Part shown: piece by piece, positions 40,811-48,640 of the stretch
Numbering within the stretch: the stretch's first letter is position 1
Layout of the letters: every line of letters begins with the position of its first letter
DNA from: Salifodinibacter halophilus
GTDB taxonomy: Bacteria > Pseudomonadota > Gammaproteobacteria > Nevskiales > Salinisphaeraceae
DNA length: 64,000 nucleotides
Assembly: GCA_012999515.1 (NCBI GenBank)
Contig: JABEEB010000001.1
Location: forward strand, 1,860,001-1,924,000
Reading direction: 5' to 3'
Program-made: the position numbers and the translations under genes
Notes under the pieces: model-generated
What the model was told of the DNA's origin: nothing
Seen by the model: the letters and a program-made list of their open reading frames with translations, nothing else
The model's database searches: none

Positions 40811-41173
40811 TTACTGCTTCATACGCCCCAGCCAAGAGCCAATCATGGCGCCGATTTCGGCAAGTTTCCGGCTCGCTTCGCCGATACGCCCGGGGCTGAT
40901 AAAGCGTCGCTCGGCGCCATGCCGCAGCAGCGCATGAATAAGCCGCACTTGTTCGTCGGCGCGATACAGCTTGCTTTTCTGGCCGCTCATCGCGGCCTCG
41001 ATCAGGCGCTGCACCAACCCCCATAGGGAATCTTCCAAGCGCGCTGCATAACGAAAGCGTTGATGGCGCGGAATGCGATCGATATTCGGTGCTAGATCTA
41101 CAATTAGCTGCTCGGCCTTGTTGACGATGACGAGCCCGCGCTGCCGCGCGGGCTTTTCAGGGGAAACGCTCAC
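40811..41173 (-). CDS. avd: DGR accessory variability determinant (Avd)
   Basis: 120 residues, predicted four-helix bundle with a basic surface: NKAEQLIVDLAPNIDRIPRH, FRYAARLEDSLWGLVQRLIE, KLYRADEQVRLIHALLRHG, GRIGEASRKLAEIGAMIGSW. This is the pattern of bAvd-like proteins, which pentamerise and bind the reverse transcriptase and template RNA. Its start overlaps the stop of the target gene in an ATGA arrangement, and the TR follows its stop by 30 bp, as in the Bordetella phage order target-avd-TR-RT. Confidence 0.9.
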   Translation of the reverse strand: MSVSPEKPARQRGLVIVNKAEQLIVDLAPNIDRIPRHQRFRYAARLEDSLWGLVQRLIEAAMSGQKSKLYRADEQVRLIHALLRHGAERRFISPGRIGEASRKLAEIGAMIGSWLGRMKQ

Positions 41174-42273
41174 AGGGCGTCACAGACGCCGCGCAGGCCA
41201 ACGTCGCCGTTCGAAGACCACGGATTAGGAGTCGAATCCAAACAGCGGGCGCCACAGCGCACGCCGTCATCGAAACGGCCACCGCCGCCGAACGAGCGCC
41301 AGCCGCTTTGACCCTCGTTGCCCTCTACCCTGCCGCTGTTGCCGGCATCGTTAAAAGTATGCGTCTTGCCGCGGCTTTTGTCTGAATCCTTGCCGACATC
41401 GACAACGTCATCGCGAAAACCGCGCGAATTCGATGTCGTTCGGGCGGCGTCATAATGCGCGTCGAGCCAATCCCATAAATTGCCGGCCGCATCGACGATA
41501 TTGTATTGACTGAGCGCCTTGGCGACCGTCCCGGTGCTGGTTGGTCCGCTATTGCTGTCATCGGACCAGGCTGTGTCGTTGTTGCTGTCAGCGCCCTGTG
41601 GGCATCCCTCAGCATACCGCAGAAACTCGGGCACGCTCGGCACGCGCTTGCCGGCGTTAGCGATCAGTTGGTGAAAATCCGCGCGCGCGTAGCTGTCATC
41701 TTTGATCGGCGTCGCGTCGTAGCGACTCACCGGCACATTTTCCGGCCACGTGCCGGCGCCTTCGCTATTGAGGTAAATATCCGCCCAGAGCACGCTGGGG
41801 ATGATTTCGACCATGCCGGACGGGTCGCATTTCGGCCGGTGCTGCAGATCCCAGCAGCTGTTGGGCACGATATGTACGGCCGGCTCGAATGATGCGTCGT
41901 AGCGCTTTTCCATAGGCCGCACACGGCCGATGTGGAAGCCGCCGATTTTGCGGCTATCGTTGGTGTCGTGGCCCATCGGCACGGTGCTGTTTTTGCTCGC
42001 AATCCAGTCAGCGTAGCCGCCGCTGGTGGGCGTGACAGCGTAGATATAGACGTCTGTGCCGAGCATGGCGCCGACGTCGGCCTCGGTGATAGTGCCGTCG
42101 TTGTCGGCCAGCGGGTCGAACCCAGTTTGCTTGCTAAGCAAAAAACCGTGGCCGTTGCCGCCGATGTTGGCCATGCCTTCGGGGAGGGTCAACGTATCGC
42201 CCGCCTCTTTTTGAATGCGACCGAACAAACTGGAAAATCCGGCCGCGTAGCCGGGCTGCATTGCGATCGCCAT
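41170..42273 (-). CDS. DGR target protein with C-type-lectin-like variable domain
   Basis: 367 residues. The C-terminal ~200 residues have the formylglycine-generating-enzyme/CLec fold pattern of DGR targets: VDAAGNLWDWLD, then GWRSFGGGGRFDDGVRCGAR and the end GLRGVCDAL. The last ~42 codons are the variable repeat. The N-terminal part (MQPGYAAGFSSLFGRIQKEA) probably links it to the baseplate or fibre. It stands where P2 has its tail fibre genes H and G, so it is most likely the receptor-binding tip. The usual Trp/Asn pocket residues are diversified. Confidence 0.92.
   Translation of the reverse strand: MAIAMQPGYAAGFSSLFGRIQKEAGDTLTLPEGMANIGGNGHGFLLSKQTGFDPLADNDGTITEADVGAMLGTDVYIYAVTPTSGGYADWIASKNSTVPMGHDTNDSRKIGGFHIGRVRPMEKRYDASFEPAVHIVPNSCWDLQHRPKCDPSGMVEIIPSVLWADIYLNSEGAGTWPENVPVSRYDATPIKDDSYARADFHQLIANAGKRVPSVPEFLRYAEGCPQGADSNNDTAWSDDSNSGPTSTGTVAKALSQYNIVDAAGNLWDWLDAHYDAARTTSNSRGFRDDVVDVGKDSDKSRGKTHTFNDAGNSGRVEGNEGQSGWRSFGGGGRFDDGVRCGARCLDSTPNPWSSNGDVGLRGVCDAL
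41179..41305 (-). repeat. DGR variable repeat (VR)
   Basis: Matches the template repeat at 120 of 127 positions. The seven differences (plus-strand 41202, 41205, 41216, 41217, 41228, 41231, 41238) are all at template adenines on the coding strand: three A to G, three A to C, one A to T. They change Asn, His and Ile codons. The ~23 bp at the 3' coding end are invariant and may contain the initiation-of-homology element. Confidence 0.95.
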
Positions 42274-42611
42274 TATTGGGCCTCCTGGATCTGGGTGATC
42301 ATGTCCTGCGCGTCGGCCTCGGTCAGGCCGATCTGATGAATCAGTGCGCCGGAGTCAGACTGAAGCTTGAGCTGCCGGCGTTGCCCGCTGTCGTCGTCGG
42401 TCAGCACGATATACGCAGGGGCGCTGCCGTCCGGGCTCTCGTTATCCGCCAGGACACGGTCGAAAAAATACGCCTGCTGGCTGTCGATCAGCCCCTGCAG
42501 CATATTCACGCCGCGCGCTTTGTGGTCGGATGTTGCCCAATCGGTGTTGAGATAGTTCATCAGCAGATCCACGTCATTGCGTGTCGCGATGTGCTTGGGG
42601 AATCCGTACAT
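42273..42611 (-). CDS. hypothetical tail protein between fibre and DGR target
   Basis: 112 residues: MYGFPKHIATRNDVDLLMNY, RGVNMLQGLIDSQQAYFFDR, SAPAYIVLTDDDSGQRRQLK, then LIHQIGLTEADAQDMITQI. It overlaps the genes on both sides by one base (TAATG types), so it is part of the fibre/DGR operon. It could be a fibre assembly chaperone or a linker protein. No family is recognised with confidence. Confidence 0.6.
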   Translation of the reverse strand: MYGFPKHIATRNDVDLLMNYLNTDWATSDHKARGVNMLQGLIDSQQAYFFDRVLADNESPDGSAPAYIVLTDDDSGQRRQLKLQSDSGALIHQIGLTEADAQDMITQIQEAQ

Positions 42612-43225
42612 TAGGTCACCTCCTCGAGTCCGATCGCCCCGTCTACGATGACGACGCGATATTGCTGATTCGTGGCGCGGTCGACAGGGTCGATGCGCTG
42701 GTCGGTATAGGTCTCCGCATGCGTTTTGGCGTCGGCGACTTCAGTGTCGACGTAGCTGCGCGGCGCCAGCACAACACCGGGGTCGATGTCGAGCGTGACG
42801 GCGCCGGCATTACCCCACTCGGTAATCGATCGGATGACCAGGTCCTGGGCAGCGCCGTCGGATAGATCGGGTTTGTAGGTCGGGGGGAATCGCCCGACGG
42901 CGATGAGATCGCCGGCGCTATCCTTGATGCCGACCTCGCGGATCATCCAGCCACCGTCGCTGGTCGGGATCACACCCTCCGCGATCAGCCAGTTGGGGTT
43001 TTGCGGGTCGGTGGATAATGTGTTGATACCGCTCGACCAGACTTCGGCGACCAGATCGGTCAGCCCTTCCAGACTGGCGCGGTCATAGTCGTCGTAGTAT
43101 GTCGCGCCGCCGCCAGTGCCGACGTGGACGGTGGCCAGCTCGATCTTGGGCGCCTCGCCGGCGAGATACGCAGCCTGTTTGTTCAGGCCCATGTTCGTCA
43201 GCACGGTATAGTATTCATTGGCCAT
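42611..43225 (-). CDS. H: short tail fibre protein, gpH N-terminal type
   Basis: 204 residues. It is similar in plan to the N-terminal collar domain of P2 gpH: the start EYYTVLTNMGLNKQAAYLAG, then ELATVHVGTGGGATYYDDYD, LIAEGVIPTSDGGWMIREVG and LVIRSITEWGNAGAVTLDID. P2 gpH is 669 residues, so the long shaft and receptor-binding end are absent. The DGR target encoded two genes downstream probably supplies that role. Confidence 0.85.
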   Translation of the reverse strand: MANEYYTVLTNMGLNKQAAYLAGEAPKIELATVHVGTGGGATYYDDYDRASLEGLTDLVAEVWSSGINTLSTDPQNPNWLIAEGVIPTSDGGWMIREVGIKDSAGDLIAVGRFPPTYKPDLSDGAAQDLVIRSITEWGNAGAVTLDIDPGVVLAPRSYVDTEVADAKTHAETYTDQRIDPVDRATNQQYRVVIVDGAIGLEEVT

Positions 43226-43235
43226 GGGGTGACTC

Positions 43236-44024
43236 CTACGCGGGTCGGACGGTGGTCCGGCAAATGGATTGCAAGCCGCGCGCGATCGGCGCGGGGTGTG
43301 ACTGCGCGGCCCGGCGCTGCAGCAGCGGGCGCACCGTCATAGCGACCACTGCATGGGCGGCGCGCGCGATGCGGGCGGCGTGGATCTGGACAGCGCGGGT
43401 GTTGACCGCGGGCTGAACGGTCGTCGTGTCCGCGCTCTGCACGGTAGCGGCGGTCAATGCCGGGCCATGCTGGTCGCGCCGTGTTTCCAGATATGGGCGG
43501 ATTTCTGTTTGCTGGCCGGCTAATGTGGCGCTGGCGGGTGACGGCGTGCCGCGGCCCTGCAGCGTAAATCCCACCGGGTCCATATGGGCCGACAAGCGCT
43601 TGGCGCGCTCGATGACGCGGATCAGCTGGTTGTATTCGGCCTGCGACATGCCGCGGTTTTCCAACGTCGCCGTGAGGCGATAGGTGCCGGGCTCGCCGCC
43701 GTATTCGTGCCATTCGCGGTAGCTAATGCCCTCGATAGACTGCGCCTCGACCGCTCGACGTACGGCCGCGACCGTGCCGGCGTGGTGACGGATCTCGAGG
43801 ATCGACGCCACGGCCTCGCGCCGTCGCTTCACGGGCCAGTCCGCCGACCACTCGGTCACGCCCAGCGCCCAGGCGAGCCACGGCAAGATCTCGGCCGGGC
43901 AGGTCCACGGATCCCAGAGCGTGCCGAACGACGCGTCGATGGACGTGGCGCGCTCAGTGACCGCCTCGAGATCGCGCTCCAGTGACGTGCTATTGGGCGG
44001 CAGCAGGGACTGATCGCCACTCAT
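43236..44024 (-). CDS. I: baseplate wedge protein gpI with C-terminal extension
   Basis: About 262 residues from MSGDQSLLPPNSTSLERDLE. The first ~175 residues match P2 gpI: LWDPWTCPAEILPWLAWALG, WPVKRRREAVASILEIRHHA and IERAKRLSAHMDP. P2 gpI is 176 residues, so the last ~85 are extra. They are rich in Ala, Arg, Thr and Gln with loose repeats (ATVQSADTTTVQPAVNTRAV, RPLLQRRAAQSHPAP). The start overlaps the J stop by 4 bp. Confidence 0.85.
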   Translation of the reverse strand: MSGDQSLLPPNSTSLERDLEAVTERATSIDASFGTLWDPWTCPAEILPWLAWALGVTEWSADWPVKRRREAVASILEIRHHAGTVAAVRRAVEAQSIEGISYREWHEYGGEPGTYRLTATLENRGMSQAEYNQLIRVIERAKRLSAHMDPVGFTLQGRGTPSPASATLAGQQTEIRPYLETRRDQHGPALTAATVQSADTTTVQPAVNTRAVQIHAARIARAAHAVVAMTVRPLLQRRAAQSHPAPIARGLQSICRTTVRPA

Positions 44025-44896
44025 GCCACTGTCACCTCGATTGACGTGCAGTACGGCGCTTCGGTTTCGTCGCACACGATGTCGGTCGACAAATCCAGGT
44101 GCACGCGCGTGACGCCATCGACGTACAGCTCGGCCAGAGCGGCATCGCGCACCACGCTGACGCCCAGCATGTGATGCGTCTCAGCGAATTGGCGCACCTG
44201 ATGCTCGGCGGTATCGCGCACCACCTGCGGGCTCGGCCCATGGGCTATTTCGAGCGAGGCTACAATCTGATAGGTCTGGATCGCCGCGCTTTGCACGGTG
44301 ACCAGATCGGTCTGCGGGCGCGTTTTTTCGGCGCTCAGCGCCGCTTCCACTGTGTCGAGCAATGCCTGATTGGCGGTGCCGTCACCATGGCGCGATAGCA
44401 CCGGCACGGTGACCTCGGTCGGCGCTGGCGATATCGGGTAGGCGTCTTTCACGTCGCCGTCGGCACTCAGCGCGTAGTATCGATACGCCGCGCGCGGGCC
44501 GGCGGTACTCCAGCTATCGTGGGCGAGCAGGAGGCGGCGCAGATAGTCCTCATCCGATTCTTTCGTCGGCGCGACGGGCGGGCTCGCATCCGGGTCACCG
44601 GGGTTAATGACCTGCCGCTGGGTGCTGTAGTACGTCACACCAATGTGGTCCAGATCCGAGCCGGATGCGTAGGCCGTCAGCAGACTGCGGATGCGCTCGT
44701 TCGCCCGCTGGCGCCGGATCATTTCACGGTAGGCAGCTACCTCTAGAATTTTTGACGCCGGGCTAGACTCATACAGCGACAGATCCGGATCGCGGCTCAG
44801 CAAGTCGCTCCGCATCTCCGCAAGGATCGACTCGTAATCGAATTCGTCGATGACGGCCGGCGGGGGGAATTTCGATAGATCGATGACGCTGGCCAT
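44021..44896 (-). CDS. J: baseplate protein gpJ
   Basis: 291 residues from MASVIDLSKFPPPAVIDEFD, P2 gpJ family. Conserved parts are YREMIRRQRANERIRSLLTA, YASGSDLDHIG, the DEDYLRRLLLAHDSWSTAGP region and YRYYALSADGDVKDAYPISP. It forms the baseplate wedge with W and I. ATG 44896 is chosen because it overlaps the W stop (ATGA). Confidence 0.92.
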   Translation of the reverse strand: MASVIDLSKFPPPAVIDEFDYESILAEMRSDLLSRDPDLSLYESSPASKILEVAAYREMIRRQRANERIRSLLTAYASGSDLDHIGVTYYSTQRQVINPGDPDASPPVAPTKESDEDYLRRLLLAHDSWSTAGPRAAYRYYALSADGDVKDAYPISPAPTEVTVPVLSRHGDGTANQALLDTVEAALSAEKTRPQTDLVTVQSAAIQTYQIVASLEIAHGPSPQVVRDTAEHQVRQFAETHHMLGVSVVRDAALAELYVDGVTRVHLDLSTDIVCDETEAPYCTSIEVTVA

Positions 44897-45234
44897 CACA
44901 GCTCCGCCGTCAATTCGACGTCGTCCCCCGTATCGGCGACTGCGTCCATTTTTAGCGCCAGCCGACCAGGGGACTCGGTTGCCACGGTCTGCGTGATCGA
45001 GCGGATGTTTTGGATGCGTGGCTCCCACGTCGTGAGCGCGATGACGGTGGCGTTATACGCCCGCAACACGGTGGCGTTGTCGAGCGGCTGATCGACCAGC
45101 AGCGGTAGCACGGAGCCGTAATCACGGCGCATGACACGCGACCCCACCGGTGTGGTCAGGATGTCGGCCACCGATTGGCGAATATGGTCGAAATCGGCTA
45201 GAGGCGCGCCGGTGGTGCGATTCATGCCGGCCAT
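44896..45234 (-). CDS. W: baseplate protein gpW
   Basis: 112 residues, P2 gpW (gp25-like lysozyme-fold) family: HIRQSVADILTTPVGSRVMR, DYGSVLPLLVDQPLDNATVL and ALTTWEPRIQNIRSITQTVA. It initiates baseplate assembly with J. Start and stop overlap V and J. Confidence 0.92.
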   Translation of the reverse strand: MAGMNRTTGAPLADFDHIRQSVADILTTPVGSRVMRRDYGSVLPLLVDQPLDNATVLRAYNATVIALTTWEPRIQNIRSITQTVATESPGRLALKMDAVADTGDDVELTAEL

Positions 45235-45878
45235 CAGACGACCTCGTCGGTGGTGCTGCCGCCGGATTCGACGCCGCTGTGACGGTGACTCGACGAAATG
45301 TCGTGGCCGTTCGATTCGACGCCGGCCGCAAACTGGATGTCGGCGTCGACTGTGGCTGTATAGCCGCCGGCGATGCCGAAATTGCCATTGACCTGCACGT
45401 CGCCGTTGAAAATGCTCTGCGGGGCGGTGACCACAACCTGGGTCGGCGTGTCGACAGTGACATCATCGCCGGCATCGACGGCGGCTGATGCGTCGGTATG
45501 GATCTGGGCGCTGCCCGGGATGGTCGCGCGTAGATGATGCGCGGCGTGGTCGTATTCGATGACCGCGCCGTCGGGGTAGACACGGCGGTGCGTGGCCGGA
45601 TCATCGTCGGGCGCTGGGTGCGCGTCGCGGTAGATGCCGGTCACGAGGATGCCCAGCCGAGTTTCGCCGCTGGGGGCCAATAGCAGCGCCTGCTCGCCGG
45701 TTGTCGGTGGATCCCAGTCGCGCGTGGTGCCGGCGCGCGGACTCAGCCACGGCAGCCAGTCGGTCAGCAGATCGCCATCAGCGAACCGCGCACGTGCGGC
45801 GGCATGATCCACCTCGGCGATCGTGCCGATGCGGATGAGATTGGCGAGTTGGCGACGTATTTCAGCAGTGGCGTCCAT
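45234..45878 (-). CDS. V: baseplate spike protein gpV
   Basis: 214 residues, P2 gpV family. It has an OB-fold N-terminal part (IGTIAEVDHAAARARFADGD, LTDWLPWLSPRAGTTRDWDP) and a beta-helical end with SSSHRHSGVESGGSTT. The HxH motif in that end binds an iron ion at the tip of the P2 membrane-piercing spike. It is the first gene of the V-W-J-I-H operon, directly below an Ogr-like dyad. Confidence 0.92.
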   Translation of the reverse strand: MDATAEIRRQLANLIRIGTIAEVDHAAARARFADGDLLTDWLPWLSPRAGTTRDWDPPTTGEQALLLAPSGETRLGILVTGIYRDAHPAPDDDPATHRRVYPDGAVIEYDHAAHHLRATIPGSAQIHTDASAAVDAGDDVTVDTPTQVVVTAPQSIFNGDVQVNGNFGIAGGYTATVDADIQFAAGVESNGHDISSSHRHSGVESGGSTTDEVV

Positions 45879-45924
45879 GGCGCTATGTTCGCGCGGGCAA
45901 GCGCGGGGTGGGTATGCGTCGCGG

Positions 45925-45944
45925 TGTCGCGTCGGCGCGCGACA
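45925..45944 (-). promoter_or_regulatory. candidate Ogr site before the V operon
   Basis: TGTCGC-N8-GCGACA, 47-66 bp before the V start and just after the end of S. Same arm sequence and spacing as at 52104-52123. Confidence 0.65.
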
Positions 45945-45946
45945 CG

Positions 45947-46411
45947 TTAGCCATCGATGTGGTCCAGGTGACGGATGACGTCGGCGCGAATGGCTTCGAC
46001 GTCGGTCGGTGCGAAGCCGATCAGTACGCGGGTCGGGTAGTCGTGGCGTGGGCCGTTTTTTTCGACTTTGGCGGTTTGGCCGTATTCGTGCGTGCGCGCG
46101 ATGCGAGCGACGCGGCCCGTGAAGCCAACCGTGGCTGTGTGGCCATCGCCCTTGGCCTTGAGATAGCGCGCGGTGCGGATTTTGTTGAACATCGCCTTGC
46201 GTTGGCGCGCGCCGGATTGGGTGCGGTGGCGCGACTTGCGCGGTTTGAACGGCGTGCCGTCAGGGTTGCGCTGGGATTTGATGCGCTCGCGCTGGCGGCG
46301 GCGCAAATCCTGGGCGACTTTTCGGGTCAGGTGTCGGCGCTGGGCGGGTGCGAGGCGGTCGAGAATGGGCTGCACCCAGTCCTCGAGCGCCTGTAGGTCG
46401 TCACTAGCCAT
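45947..46411 (-). CDS. S: tail completion protein gpS
   Basis: 154 residues from MASDDLQALEDWVQPILDRL, P2 gpS family: LAPAQRRHLTRKVAQDLRRR, RNPDGTPFKPRK, GFTGRVARIARTHEYGQTAK and the end TDVEAIRADVIRHL. It acts in head-tail or tail completion. The start overlaps the R stop by 8 bp, which favours ATG 46411 over upstream in-frame starts. Confidence 0.9.
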   Translation of the reverse strand: MASDDLQALEDWVQPILDRLAPAQRRHLTRKVAQDLRRRQRERIKSQRNPDGTPFKPRKSRHRTQSGARQRKAMFNKIRTARYLKAKGDGHTATVGFTGRVARIARTHEYGQTAKVEKNGPRHDYPTRVLIGFAPTDVEAIRADVIRHLDHIDG

Positions 46412-46928
46412 CGGTATCGGGCCATTGGCTGCCGGCGTCGGCCCGTGGCCAGTGGCCCAGCTCGCGCGGGCCAGCGTCCTCCCGAGTGTCATCGGCGTAC
46501 AGGGTCCAGTGACCGGCATTGGCGTCGATATCGTGGCCCGGGTACGCGGGCATGCGGTGGTCGATGGTGATAGCACCGGTCTCGGCATCGACGCGTGTGA
46601 CCACGCGCTCGGCCAGTGACACGGTCAGCGCGATATCCAGGCGATCGTTGGCCAGAATTTCGGCCTCGATGCGCACCGCTTGGGCCGGGTCGATATCCGG
46701 ATTATAGGTCGTTAGCCACTCCAGCAGCGGCACGGTGATCGCGTCCAGGTCGCCGGCGTAGTCGGTGATCACGACATTGGCGGTTAGCTGGTAGCCGTGG
46801 GTCAGATTCGGCCCCGAGTAAAACTCAATGGTGCCGTCGTTGACATAGGTCAGCAAGTGCTCGGGATTGGCTGCCAGCCCTGGCACTGCCGCGAGCATGT
46901 GTGCCCGGAGTGCGGCGAGTTTTTTCAT
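46404..46928 (-). CDS. R: tail completion protein gpR
   Basis: 174 residues, P2 gpR family: MKKLAALRAHMLAAVPGLAA, HGYQLTANVVITDYAGD and VPLLEWLTTYNPD. It completes the tail end that joins the head. The C-terminal ~25 residues extend beyond P2 gpR and overlap S. It follows the lysis genes, as in P2. Confidence 0.9.
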   Translation of the reverse strand: MKKLAALRAHMLAAVPGLAANPEHLLTYVNDGTIEFYSGPNLTHGYQLTANVVITDYAGDLDAITVPLLEWLTTYNPDIDPAQAVRIEAEILANDRLDIALTVSLAERVVTRVDAETGAITIDHRMPAYPGHDIDANAGHWTLYADDTREDAGPRELGHWPRADAGSQWPDTDG

Positions 46929-47272
46929 CGTTTTTTGGCGCGCTGGCGTTCGACATGGTCGACGCGGTTTTTCAGCACGCTGATCGATTGGCTGTTTTGC
47001 TCGGCCCGCTGACGATTGGCGTCGATGTGGTCGCCCTGGGTTTGCTGATCGCGCTCGAGGCGCTTGAGCTTGCTGTCGACCACCTGGGCACGCACTTTGA
47101 TGGCCTGGGTGGTGGCCGACTGGCGTGCCGCGAATGCGTGCATTTGGCCGTTTAAGTTCCAGAGCATGCCCACGGCGCCGGTTGTCCCGGCCAGGACCAA
47201 TGCAATCGCCAGCTTTTCGACCTTACTACCGTGGCGCTCGCCGAGCGCGCGGGCTTTTTCGACCATGCTCAT
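46925..47272 (-). CDS. inner-membrane spanin-like (LysB/Rz-like) protein
   Basis: 115 residues. One membrane segment (LAIALVLAGTTGAVGMLW, about 21-38) is followed by a long coiled-coil (VVDSKLKRLERDQQTQGDHI, then NRQRAEQNSQSISVLKNRVD). That is the plan of Rz-type i-spanins, which join the inner to the outer membrane during lysis. It overlaps the R start by 4 bp. An o-spanin candidate is encoded just upstream. The family call is from architecture, not from conserved residues. Confidence 0.65.
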   Translation of the reverse strand: MSMVEKARALGERHGSKVEKLAIALVLAGTTGAVGMLWNLNGQMHAFAARQSATTQAIKVRAQVVDSKLKRLERDQQTQGDHIDANRQRAEQNSQSISVLKNRVDHVERQRAKKR

Positions 47273-47297
47273 CGGGACAACTCGGTGAATGGGTCAG

Positions 47298-47483
47298 TCA
47301 GCGCGCCTTGATGACGCGCTCGAGCTGCTGGATATAGACGCCGAGCTGGGTGGCGTCTTGCTGGCTGAAACACACCATGCCGTCATGCGTCGTCGCGTCG
47401 AGCGTCGGTTTTGTTGGCTTGGCCGGACGCGTCGTCGTCGCGCACGCCGTCAAAATGATGATCGAACCAATCAGCAGGATCAT
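47298..47483 (-). CDS. outer-membrane spanin-like lipoprotein
   Basis: 61 residues from MILLIGSIIILTACATTTRP. A short signal sequence ends in the lipobox LTAC, so the cysteine should be lipidated. A Pro/Lys/Thr-rich mature part follows, typical of Rz1-like o-spanins. It partly overlaps another small frame (47383-47598). The nearby coiled-coil membrane protein is the probable partner. Confidence 0.65.
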   Translation of the reverse strand: MILLIGSIIILTACATTTRPAKPTKPTLDATTHDGMVCFSQQDATQLGVYIQQLERVIKAR

Positions 47484-47598
47484 CGTCGACGTGATCGCGC
47501 TCGGCCTGCGCCTGGCGATTCGCGCGGCGGCGGGCCAGCCGCCGAAGACAGGCGACGGCCAGCCGAACGATGGCAGCGATGGCACGTGCCACATTCAA
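47383..47598 (-). CDS. small membrane-anchored lysis-region protein
   Basis: 71 residues. A short hydrophobic anchor (ARAIAAIVRLAVACLRRL) and a very charged rest (RRRANRQAQAERDHVDDDPA). Its start overlaps the upstream holin-like stop in an ATGA arrangement, which suggests real, coupled translation. The lipoprotein gene starts inside it in another frame, similar to Rz/Rz1 embedding. It may be a second spanin subunit; the coding call is uncertain. Confidence 0.4.
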   Translation of the reverse strand: MNVARAIAAIVRLAVACLRRLARRRANRQAQAERDHVDDDPADWFDHHFDGVRDDDASGQANKTDARRDDA

Positions 47599-47816
47599 GT
47601 CTGCTTGGCAGCCTGGCGGCTGGTGTCGCCGCTGATTTTGGACAGCACGGTCTGCAGCGTCTTGATGACCGACTGCGCCCGGCTGACGATGCGGTCGTCG
47701 GTTGTGGTCGGCGTGATGTCAGTGATTGTCGCGATGCTCTTGACGATAGCAGCGGCCGCGCCGATGACAGTCAATGCAATCTGTCCGTAATCGCCGAGGT
47801 TGCTAACAAAATCCAT
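47595..47816 (-). CDS. putative holin
   Basis: 73 residues with one clear hydrophobic segment (QIALTVIGAAAAIVKSIATI) and a charged, amphipathic end (SRAQSVIKTLQTVLSKISGD). Size, position directly downstream of the endolysin gene and membrane character fit a small holin. Many phage proteins of this kind are annotated as hypothetical, so the role is inferred. Confidence 0.5.
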   Translation of the reverse strand: MDFVSNLGDYGQIALTVIGAAAAIVKSIATITDITPTTTDDRIVSRAQSVIKTLQTVLSKISGDTSRQAAKQT

Positions 47817-47839
47817 AGGTCCTCCAGTGCTTTCGGTTG

Positions 47840-48640
47840 CTAGGCGACGTTGCCCGCTGTCTGGCCGCCGTGGCGACGCCAGGCGGCGGCAAGATTGTGG
47901 TCGTAGTCGTTTTGCGCGTAGTTCGGTCCGTTGTAGGTGGCGGCGAACGTGGCCCAGTCGTGGCTGGCCAATGCCTGGGCCAGAGTGTCGTCCGTCTGGA
48001 TGAATGCGACGAAGGCGGAGAGTTGGGCGGCTTCGCTGTCGCGCATGTGCGCGGCGTAGTCGTCAGCAGAGTCGTAGCCCAGCCGTTGCCAGTGTTGGCC
48101 GAGGATCTGGAAAAGACCCCAGCTCGTGGCCTCGATCGCGCTGGCGCGGTCGATGGCCGCGGCGCGGTTGAAGCGCATCCATTCGGCTGCGCCGCCGGCG
48201 TAGCCGCCGGGTTGTTTGTTGACCAGCTTCGGGTGGTCGGTGGCGGCGCCCCGGGCGTCGAGGCTGTGGGCGGCCAGCCGCCGGCGCATAATATGGCGCT
48301 CGTACAGGATAACCGGCCGGTGGCCATCGAAACCGGCGCCCCGCGATTCGACCTCATTGACGGCCAGCACGGCGGGCACGTCGACGTCGAGTTTTTTGGC
48401 CGCGGCGCGGATGTCGGCGTGGGTCAGCGTGGCGGGAGCCGGGGCGTCGTTAAACGCGGCCTCGGTTTTGGGGCCGAAAATGCCGTCGGCGACCAGGTCG
48501 TGCTGGCGCTGATAGCGACGCAGGGCTTTGTCAGTTTTGGGGCCGAAAACGCCGTCGTCGGCGAGTGTGGCGCCCGCACTTTTCAGCCGGCGCTGCAGCG
48601 TGGCCACGGCGGGGCCCTTGGCGCCGATACTCAGTCCCAT
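47840..48640 (-). CDS. endolysin (peptidoglycan-binding plus N-acetylmuramidase domain)
   Basis: 266 residues. An N-terminal peptidoglycan-binding domain (residues 1-65: GPAVATLQRRLKSAGATLAD, FGPKTDKALRRYQRQHDL) is followed by a DUF3380-type muramidase domain: VLAVNEVESRGAGFDGHRPV with the catalytic Glu, ILYERHIMRRRL and EATSWGLFQILGQHWQRLGY. It has no signal peptide, so it depends on a holin. It overlaps the X gene by 10 bp. Confidence 0.92.
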   Translation of the reverse strand: MGLSIGAKGPAVATLQRRLKSAGATLADDGVFGPKTDKALRRYQRQHDLVADGIFGPKTEAAFNDAPAPATLTHADIRAAAKKLDVDVPAVLAVNEVESRGAGFDGHRPVILYERHIMRRRLAAHSLDARGAATDHPKLVNKQPGGYAGGAAEWMRFNRAAAIDRASAIEATSWGLFQILGQHWQRLGYDSADDYAAHMRDSEAAQLSAFVAFIQTDDTLAQALASHDWATFAATYNGPNYAQNDYDHNLAAAWRRHGGQTAGNVA

